From assembly GCA_017454585.1 (NCBI GenBank), contig JAFTCU010000340.1, positions 1 to 10,440 of the forward strand: a DNA stretch of 10,440 nt, read 5' to 3'. The stretch's first letter is position 1. Every line of letters begins with the position of its first letter. Below the pieces are notes generated by a model. That model worked only from the letters and a program-made list of their open reading frames with translations. It searched no databases and was not told the origin of the DNA. The position numbers were made by a program, and so were the translations under genes. Of the stretch, positions 5,397 through 10,440 are shown one piece after another. Source of the DNA: Thermoguttaceae bacterium. GTDB taxonomy: Bacteria; Planctomycetota; Planctomycetia; Pirellulales; Thermoguttaceae.

Positions 5397-6179
5397 TCAT
5401 GAGAGTAATTCGCGCAGCAGCGCGTTGACCTTTTCTGGTTGGGTCAGAGTCATAAGATGACCGGCCTCCAAAGACAGAACTTCCGGGGATTTAACCACCG
5501 AAAAGGGAAGGAGCCGATCCCGTAAACCGTGGATCTGAATCGTCGGGAAATCGTGAACCTGCTCCTCTCCGCGCCACCCGGCAATCATTTTTACGACCCG
5601 GTGACACCGGAGGGACGGTGACTCAATAAACTGTTTCAGGATCTCGCGCCGTTTGAAAGAAAGCCTTTTCCCTTGGAGTTGGAACGAAGCCCAAGCGAAA
5701 AATCGGATCACGTTCCAGCCGCCATAAGGGAGCGTACTGCTCAAACTCCACCAGAGACGGAGGAATTTCGGAATCTGGTTTCCGTAAAGGAAGGTTGAAA
5801 GCCGAAAATTCTTGTGGACTTTCAGACCGTGCTCCTGAAGAACATCGCTGGCGAAAGGGGAAACCATTCCGCCAAAGGAAAGCCCGCCGGTGAAGCAACC
5901 GATTTCGGGATCCAGTCTTTGAGTTTCCTGGGCTTCGGGGCCGTAGTACGTTTTCCAGACCACTTCCCCCCACCGCCGTGCGAAATCGGGAAGCGTTTCC
6001 CCTCGCTCGGGTTCAAGCCAGTCGGGAACGGTCACACGGCACAGGTCGCTCAGCGCTTCTTTTTGTGGAGAGTAAAGACGCGCATTACAGGCAAGGGCGG
6101 GAAAGAGAAAAAACGGGATCCCGCGCTTTTTTTCGGGAGATTCGGCAAAAAAATCTTGAGTGGAATCTGCGTTCAGCAT
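5397..6179 (-). CDS. alpha/beta hydrolase, substrate unknown
   Basis: This 260-residue cytoplasmic protein has the alpha/beta hydrolase layout: an oxyanion-side segment FFLFPALACNARLY (about 23-36), the nucleophile elbow GGLSFGG with Ser101, a helical lid region rich in Trp, Phe and Arg (about 125-195), the acid IHGLRDRLLP with Asp221, and the catalytic His in LEAGHLMTLTQP (His241). All three catalytic residues are present, so it should be active on an ester, thioester or similar bond. Overall it looks like the small esterase group that includes BioH-like enzymes, but nothing in the window indicates biotin synthesis. Its ATG overlaps the end of dprA by 7 bases (6173-6179), so it is translationally coupled as the last gene of that operon. 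No clear terminator is seen after it. Confidence 0.85.
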   Translation of the reverse strand: MLNADSTQDFFAESPEKKRGIPFFLFPALACNARLYSPQKEALSDLCRVTVPDWLEPERGETLPDFARRWGEVVWKTYYGPEAQETQRLDPEIGCFTGGLSFGGMVSPFASDVLQEHGLKVHKNFRLSTFLYGNQIPKFLRLWWSLSSTLPYGGWNVIRFFAWASFQLQGKRLSFKRREILKQFIESPSLRCHRVVKMIAGWRGEEQVHDFPTIQIHGLRDRLLPFSVVKSPEVLSLEAGHLMTLTQPEKVNALLRELLS

Positions 6180-7300
6180 TTGTAAACCCTCTGGCCCGCG
6201 CCGCGTTTGATTAATCGTTTAACTTCCAGCCCTGTGAGCTGGGTCATGAGCTTCCAGACCGGAATTCCCGTAAGCTGTGTCAATTCATCGACTGTTGCGC
6301 CGTCTTTGGGGATGGCCTCGAAAACCGCTTTTTCCGTCTCGGTCATGGAAATTTCTGCCGGGTGTTCGACCATCATTTCTTCCGCTTTACATTCTTTCGG
6401 GAAACGGTCGCGAATCGGGCCGAGTTCTTCCAGAACGTCCTCGACGCTTTCCAGAAGTTTGGCCCCTTGACGGATCAGGCGGTGGCAGCCGGTCGAGGAG
6501 CGCGAATCCACAGGGCCCGGCATGGCGAAAACTTCCCGGCCGTAATCAAGGGCGAATTCTGCCGTGAGCATCGTTCCGCTGCGGGAACCGGCCTCGATCA
6601 CGGCCGTTCCGAGCGTCATACCGGCGATGATCCGGTTCCGTCGCGGAAAGGTTTTGGCCGTCACGGGCTGGAGCGGGGGGTACTCGCTCACCAGAGCACA
6701 GCCAGCGTCGATGATCCGTTTCGCAAGATTGGCGTGTTCCGGAGGGTAAACCTTTTGAGCCAGACCGTGACCAAGAACCGCGATGGTTCGCCCGCCCGCG
6801 TCAAGCGCCGCCTTTTGAGAAACACCGTCAATTCCGCGCGCAAGGCCGGAAACGATGGAAAAACCGGAACGGACGAATTCACCCGCGAGGCGTTCCGCCT
6901 GACGTTCCCCGTAGAAAGTCGCGTGCCTCGTCCCGATCATCGCGAGTGAGACAGAATCCTGCGGCTGAAGTTTCCCTTGCACGTACAAAAGTATCGGCGG
7001 GTCGGGAATCGTTTTGAGAAGCGCTGGGTACTCAGGGGCAGAAGTCAGAAGAATTTGAATTTCATGTTTCTCGCAGAGTTCCAGCTCCTTTTCGACGTTG
7101 ATTTCCTGGGGGGCGTTGAGGATCGCCATCGCGAGCTGGGCGCCGACTTCCTCCACACGCCGCAGTTCAAAAAGATCCGCCTGGAAAACCTGCTCAGCCG
7201 TGCCGAAATACTCAACCAGATTGCGCAAAATACGCGGCCCGATCCCTTTCACGAGGGTCAGACGAAGCGTGGCGAGCAGTTCCGGCGTGGGAGTGAACAT
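6173..7300 (-). CDS. dprA: DprA/Smf, DNA-processing protein for natural transformation
   Basis: DprA binds incoming single-stranded DNA and loads RecA on it; it is cytoplasmic. The 375-residue protein has the full three-part layout. An N-terminal helix-hairpin-helix region (LRLTLVKGIGPRILRNLVEYFG, about 11-33) is followed by the Rossmann-like core (about 75-285). The core carries the signature motifs MIGTRHATFYG (121-131), SGLARGIDGVSQKAAL (151-166), FPRRNRIIAGM (218-228), the nucleic-acid-binding GSRSGTMLTA (238-247) and MPGPVDSRSSTGCHRLI. A C-terminal winged-helix domain (about 318-375) resembles DML1. The start has GAAAGG about 9 nt upstream. It lies 67 nt after the methyltransferase gene and overlaps the hydrolase, indicating one operon. 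DprA also occurs in bacteria not known to be transformable, so competence is not proven. Confidence 0.96.
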   Translation of the reverse strand: MFTPTPELLATLRLTLVKGIGPRILRNLVEYFGTAEQVFQADLFELRRVEEVGAQLAMAILNAPQEINVEKELELCEKHEIQILLTSAPEYPALLKTIPDPPILLYVQGKLQPQDSVSLAMIGTRHATFYGERQAERLAGEFVRSGFSIVSGLARGIDGVSQKAALDAGGRTIAVLGHGLAQKVYPPEHANLAKRIIDAGCALVSEYPPLQPVTAKTFPRRNRIIAGMTLGTAVIEAGSRSGTMLTAEFALDYGREVFAMPGPVDSRSSTGCHRLIRQGAKLLESVEDVLEELGPIRDRFPKECKAEEMMVEHPAEISMTETEKAVFEAIPKDGATVDELTQLTGIPVWKLMTQLTGLEVKRLIKRGAGQRVYKC

Positions 7301-7367
7301 TGGGGGAAACCTTTCAGGGGTGAAGTAGTCAGTAGTGAGCGTTTTGGCTTAGCCGAAAAACTGGCTG

Positions 7368-8246
7368 CTATTTCAAAGCGTCCACCGTGGCGCGAACGGC
7401 ACGAATGATTTCGGGCGAGGTGCCGCAGCAGCCGCCGACGAAACCCGCTCCATTGGCGATCAAATCGGGGATGAAGGACGCGAATTCTTCAGGGGTTTGT
7501 TTGTAAACCGTTTCGCCGTTTACGACTTCCGGAAGGCCGCGATTCGCTTTGATCCAGACCTTTTCACCGGAAACGGCATACAGGCGGCGGCAAACGTCGA
7601 GGAAATATTCAATTCCGCGGCCGCAGTTGGAGCCGATCACGTCCGCTCCGGCGTTGAGCATCGCTGCAGCGGCGTCTTCGACGGTGGTCCCCATCATGGT
7701 CATGTCGCAGTTTTCGCCAGAGTCAAAAACCATGCATCCGACGACCGGGAGCCCCGTCGTTTTGGCGGCACGGATCGCAATCGCGGCTTCTTCCGGGTCG
7801 CTCATTGTTTCCACGACGATCCCGTCGGCCCCACCCGCTTTCATTCCTTCGGCCTGGAGGCGGAAACTCTCGAACATTTCATCCTCCGTCACCTCGCCCA
7901 TCATCAGAATGTAACCGGTCGGCCCCATGGAGGCGAAAACCTTCGCGCGGTCGCCGGCCGCCTGCTTTGAAAGACGGACGCCTGCTTCGTTCAGCTCGTG
8001 GACCCGCGCTTCCTGGCCGCTTTTCGCGAGCATCAGGGCACTGGAGCCGAACGTGTTCGTGATGATGATGTCGCTCCCGGCATCGACGTAACTTCGGGCC
8101 ACTTCGAGGACCTTTTCAGGCTGGTCGATGTTCCAGAAGTCCGGGCTTTGACCCATCGGCAGGCCCTTCAACTGAAACTGGGTCCCCCACGCGCCGTCAA
8201 GCACCTGGACCCCGCTGGAAAGAAGATTTTGAATGGTTTCGTGCAT
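7368..8246 (-). CDS. homocysteine S-methyltransferase family protein, stand-alone catalytic domain
   Basis: This 292-residue zinc-dependent methyltransferase corresponds to the N-terminal homocysteine-binding domain of MetH, or to BHMT/MmuM. Evidence is the LDGAWGTQFQ start (15-24; LDGAMGTxL in most relatives), ITNTFGSS (62-69), and the zinc ligands Cys208 in GSNCGRG and Cys273-Cys274 in GGCCGTSP. The family moves a methyl group to homocysteine to form methionine; the donor could be S-methylmethionine, a betaine or a corrinoid protein. No cobalamin-binding, folate-binding or reactivation domain is attached and no corrinoid protein is nearby, so the donor cannot be told. It is the first gene of the probable three-gene minus-strand operon, behind the promoter at 8309-8336. 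The start ATG at 8246 has only a weak Shine-Dalgarno (GAAG). Confidence 0.9.
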   Translation of the reverse strand: MHETIQNLLSSGVQVLDGAWGTQFQLKGLPMGQSPDFWNIDQPEKVLEVARSYVDAGSDIIITNTFGSSALMLAKSGQEARVHELNEAGVRLSKQAAGDRAKVFASMGPTGYILMMGEVTEDEMFESFRLQAEGMKAGGADGIVVETMSDPEEAAIAIRAAKTTGLPVVGCMVFDSGENCDMTMMGTTVEDAAAAMLNAGADVIGSNCGRGIEYFLDVCRRLYAVSGEKVWIKANRGLPEVVNGETVYKQTPEEFASFIPDLIANGAGFVGGCCGTSPEIIRAVRATVDALK

Positions 8247-8308
8247 GATCTTCGATGAAATGAAAAGGAGTTTAAAAAATAAAAAACCAAAGGAAACGAA
8301 TCTCCTTT

Positions 8309-8336
8309 AGTGTAGCACATTTTCGGGGAATTTCAA
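8309..8336 (-). promoter_or_regulatory. promoter of the methyltransferase-dprA-hydrolase operon
   Basis: On the minus strand TTGAAA (8331-8336) and TACACT (8309-8314) are 16 bp apart. The predicted start near 8302 gives a leader of about 55 nt, which contains an A/T-rich tract (8270-8286). No operator is evident. Confidence 0.5.
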
Positions 8337-8340
8337 CCCC

Positions 8341-8370
8341 CACCGGAGAAATATTTCAAGGTCTCCGGTG
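8341..8370. repeat. 9-bp perfect hairpin upstream of the operon promoter
   Basis: CACCGGAGA (8341-8349) and TCTCCGGTG (8362-8370) form a perfect stem around a 12-nt loop. No T-run follows on either strand. It lies 4 nt upstream of the -35 box of the minus-strand promoter, so it could be a regulator site or part of the repeat block that follows. A second short dyad, GGGAC-C-GTCCC, lies at 8408-8418; similar GGGAC..GTCCC palindromes are common dispersed repeats in many bacteria. Confidence 0.5.
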
Positions 8371-8460
8371 CAGGACCAACTTACAAAATGAGCCAAATGA
8401 CGGAAATGGGACCGTCCCCAGGTTCACGTCCAGCCCGCTGCAAAATCCAGCGACTAAAGG

Positions 8461-8826
8461 CCCCGCGGATCAGGCGGATTGGGCGGATTCAGGCGGATTT
8501 GGTTCAAGAAAGTTTCACCGCAAACCCCTTTTCAAAGTGTAAGTCTCCCCCCATTTCAAGCCTTGATTTAAACACGGATTTTCACGGATTGAAAGGATTT
8601 CCACGGATTTTTTAAGGAAATTTAAGGCTTGCAGGAGTTTCCATGAAAAAAGGAATCCTTTTAATCCTTTTAATCCGTGAAAATCCGTGTTTAAATAAAA
8701 GAAGGAAGTGGAAAGGGCGTGGTGGTTAAAAAGGATTGGTTTTGGAAATTTTCTTTAAGTGATTTCAATTTAAAAATTTTAAAATCCAATCCGTTTAAAT
8801 CCGCCTCATCCGCCTCATCCGCGGGG
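8461..8826. repeat. nested inverted-repeat block, no gene
   Basis: This gene-free block of about 366 bp is built of short motifs arranged symmetrically. The outer arms are CCCCGCGGAT followed by several GGCGGAT units (8461-8500) and, inverted, ATCCGCC units ending ATCCGCGGGG (8798-8826). The inner arms are 33 bp each (8567-8599 and 8663-8695) with one mismatch, made of CACGGATT and AATCCGTG units. A further pair is CAAGCCTT/AAGGCTTG. Such ATCCGTG and ATCCGCC clusters resemble dispersed non-coding repeats of several bacterial phyla. No transposase is present and no target duplication is evident. The flanking stretches 8371-8460 and 8827-8964 hold no gene that I can support. Confidence 0.75.
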
Positions 8827-8964
8827 CCTGTTGCGGCTTCGGGCGTTTTCGGAGGAATTGAGTTTCGCGTCCCCCGGATTTGGGCGTTTTTCTTTTCTGG
8901 TCCAACAAAATGAAGATCCAGTTCGTGAATTGGCTCTGATTCCGGTGGAGTTCCGTGTTTCAAC

Positions 8965-10440
8965 TCACTCCCTGCGGCTGAGGAGTTCCACCGGCTCTTT
9001 CAGGCCCGTGAGGAACGCCGGGTAAAGGCTCGCGGCGAGGCAGATGAGGACCGCCAGACCAAAGCCGAAGCCGATTTTGCTCCATGGGATGATGAGCGGC
9101 GGCGTCACGATCCCGAACATCGAGGTCACGTGGATCAGGAGCCACGAGTAAAAAACGCCGAAAAGGAAACTCATGACGATCGCGCAGAAGCCGATCAGGA
9201 CCGACTCGGCGAGGATCAGGCGGATCAGCCCGCCCCGTGTCACGCCGTAGGCGCGCAAAACGCCCATTTCCCACCGTCGGGTGAAGACGGAAACGATCAT
9301 CGTGTTCAAAATCGCGATCGTGGAAATGAAAAGCATGATGAGCGGCATTTTCGTCATCATACCGATCACGCTTCCGGACCGGGCCATGAGTGAACCGTTC
9401 ACGCTTTCCACCGACGCGACCGTTGCGCCTGCCATCGTGCGGATCATGTCGCGGCGGGCCAGAGCGTTGGCATCCCGGTTTTCCTCGGCGGCTGCGCGGG
9501 CAATCGCCTGAATCTTGGGCTCGACCGCGCTGAAAACCTCCGGTTTCGTGAGGTTGAACCAGTAATTCTGGAACTCTTTCCCCTGGAAGGAGTCTTTCAC
9601 CAGAGCGGGGGTCACGAAAAGGACCGTTTCGACGCTTTGGCGCATCAGTGAACCGGAATTCCGGGCGAGCGTCTGCCAGTCCGGAAGGTCCACGACCGCC
9701 GCGACCGTCAGCTCGACCGTTTGCTGCGGCGCCATGCCCGCACGGCCGCCAGGTCCGCCGGGTCCACCGGGGCCCCGTCTGGCCATTCCTTCACGCGCGC
9801 CGGGTCCGCCAGGACCACTGGGTCCTCTTCCGGCCATTCCTTCACGAGCTCCGGGACCGCCAAAACCACCGGGGCCCCTTCCACTCATTCCTTCGGGTGC
9901 GCCCATTCCGCCACCCATTGGGCCCATTTCGTTTGCCGCTCCAGCGGGAGCTTCGAGGGAGATCCGGTCGCCGGGTTTCAGACCGTGGGCCTGAGCGTAA
10001 TCGGCCGAAATGACGCACGCGGAATCGCCGTCGCACAAAAGGCGCAAAGCGTCGGCCGCCGTCCCGTCCGTGAACGTGAGTTTCAGCTGCGGGTCAGCCG
10101 CACTGAACGCAATCTGGGGGTCCAGCCCGTACAGGATCGCGGTGCCGCCGCCGGTCAGTGAGGCGCGGGCCGAATTCACGTAAAGCATTTCGTCGGTCTG
10201 CGCGTCGGGCAGGGCACGCATCCGGAAGGCGGCCGACTTGATCGACGCGCCGGGATGCAGCGAAACCATGACCTGCGGCAGGCCGGCGACTTTGTTCGAC
10301 TTCACCGAGGCGTAAGTCGCGGCCTTAAACTCGGCGTCGGTCTCCGGGAGGAAGTTTTTGGAAGCCTCTCGGTGCGCTACTTTTTGAATTGCCTCGGAGA
10401 TCTGCTCGTGGGTCACGCTCCTGTCAACGTTGAACCAGAA
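8965..10440 (-). CDS. ABC transporter permease, MacB/FtsX type, 5' end beyond the window
   Basis: This is the C-terminal part of a permease; 491 codons are visible and the frame stays open to the right edge. A GTG at 10416 is unlikely to be the true start, because the codons before it (reading FWFNVDRS) continue the same domain and the first membrane span is missing. Numbering from that GTG: an extracytoplasmic MacB-PCD-like domain (to about 345), then the FtsX core with spans at about 356-378, 398-421 and 448-471, the cytoplasmic motif RRWEMGVLRAYGVTRGGLI (380-398) typical of these permeases, and a C-terminal EPVELLSRR. Such permeases work with an ATPase and export lipoproteins, peptides or drugs, or act in mechanotransmission. 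A low-complexity Gly/Pro/Arg/Met insert at 160-230 interrupts the extracytoplasmic domain. No ATPase gene is in view; it may lie upstream, off the window. Confidence 0.9.
   Translation of the reverse strand, partial: FWFNVDRSVTHEQISEAIQKVAHREASKNFLPETDAEFKAATYASVKSNKVAGLPQVMVSLHPGASIKSAAFRMRALPDAQTDEMLYVNSARASLTGGGTAILYGLDPQIAFSAADPQLKLTFTDGTAADALRLLCDGDSACVISADYAQAHGLKPGDRISLEAPAGAANEMGPMGGGMGAPEGMSGRGPGGFGGPGAREGMAGRGPSGPGGPGAREGMARRGPGGPGGPGGRAGMAPQQTVELTVAAVVDLPDWQTLARNSGSLMRQSVETVLFVTPALVKDSFQGKEFQNYWFNLTKPEVFSAVEPKIQAIARAAAEENRDANALARRDMIRTMAGATVASVESVNGSLMARSGSVIGMMTKMPLIMLFISTIAILNTMIVSVFTRRWEMGVLRAYGVTRGGLIRLILAESVLIGFCAIVMSFLFGVFYSWLLIHVTSMFGIVTPPLIIPWSKIGFGFGLAVLICLAASLYPAFLTGLKEPVELLSRRE
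9739..9891 (-). repeat. three 51-bp in-frame tandem repeats inside the permease
   Basis: Codons 176-226 (counted from the GTG at 10416) are three units of 17 codons with the pattern GMxxRGPxGxGGPGxRx. The units differ at several bases but keep exact length and frame. The result is a collagen-like Gly/Pro/Arg/Met-rich loop in the extracytoplasmic domain. Repeats of this kind can change in number by slippage or recombination without breaking the frame. Confidence 0.85.

Noticed and set aside
6362..6949. A 195-codon plus-strand frame opposite dprA
   Set aside because: It is the complement of highly conserved dprA codons and has no family resemblance of its own.
8461..8826. Repeated short units that could suggest a CRISPR array
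   Set aside because: The units are 7-10 bp, directly abutting and arranged as inverted pairs, with no uniform spacers and no cas genes nearby.
8691..8963. Frames of 64-90 codons on both strands between the repeat block and the permease
   Set aside because: Their translations consist largely of repeat-unit residues (such as ADEADEAD-type stretches) and lack ribosome binding sites.

Overview
The window reads as bacterial chromosome from a diderm (Gram-negative type) organism. Support comes from a 5S rRNA gene, a probable lipoprotein with a lipobox cysteine, a MacB/FtsX-type permease with a large extracytoplasmic domain, and sigma70-like promoters. The dispersed 'atccgtg' and 'atccgcc' repeat clusters, the GC-rich coding style and several weak ribosome binding sites suggest a member of the PVC group, possibly Planctomycetota. 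That placement is an inference with low certainty.

Layout. (1) 1-140: a 5S rRNA gene with a T-run behind it, the end of a probable rRNA operon. (2) About 140-2890: an AT-rich island, visibly different from the rest. It holds a two-gene operon (a standalone AAA/ABC-type ATPase and a small unrecognised protein sharing one base of their stop and start codons) behind a strong promoter. Convergent to it is a 137-residue single-span membrane protein on the minus strand. That protein lies behind a roughly 230-nt structured minus-strand transcript with its own promoter and Rho-independent terminator, which is either a small RNA or an attenuating leader. (3) About 2960-3055: three tandem perfect hairpins. 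(4) 3088-5382, plus strand, GC-rich in larC: larC (nickel-pincer cofactor synthesis) with a long His-rich stretch and a dyad over its promoter, then a Sel1-repeat lipoprotein. (5) 5397-8336, minus strand: one promoter appears to serve a homocysteine S-methyltransferase-family protein, dprA and an alpha/beta hydrolase, the last two overlapping by 7 bases. (6) 8341-8826: a gene-free block of nested inverted repeats. (7) 8965-10440, minus strand: the C-terminal part of an ABC permease that runs off the right edge and carries a Gly/Pro/Arg-rich insert made of three 17-residue repeats.

The best candidates for something undescribed are the ATPase plus small-protein cassette beside the rRNA operon, which resembles two-gene defence modules without matching one I can name, and the minus-strand structured RNA at 2621-2854, whose helices look mutually exclusive with alternative pairings. 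The housekeeping genes (larC, dprA, methyltransferase, hydrolase, permease) look ordinary apart from the oddities noted for each.
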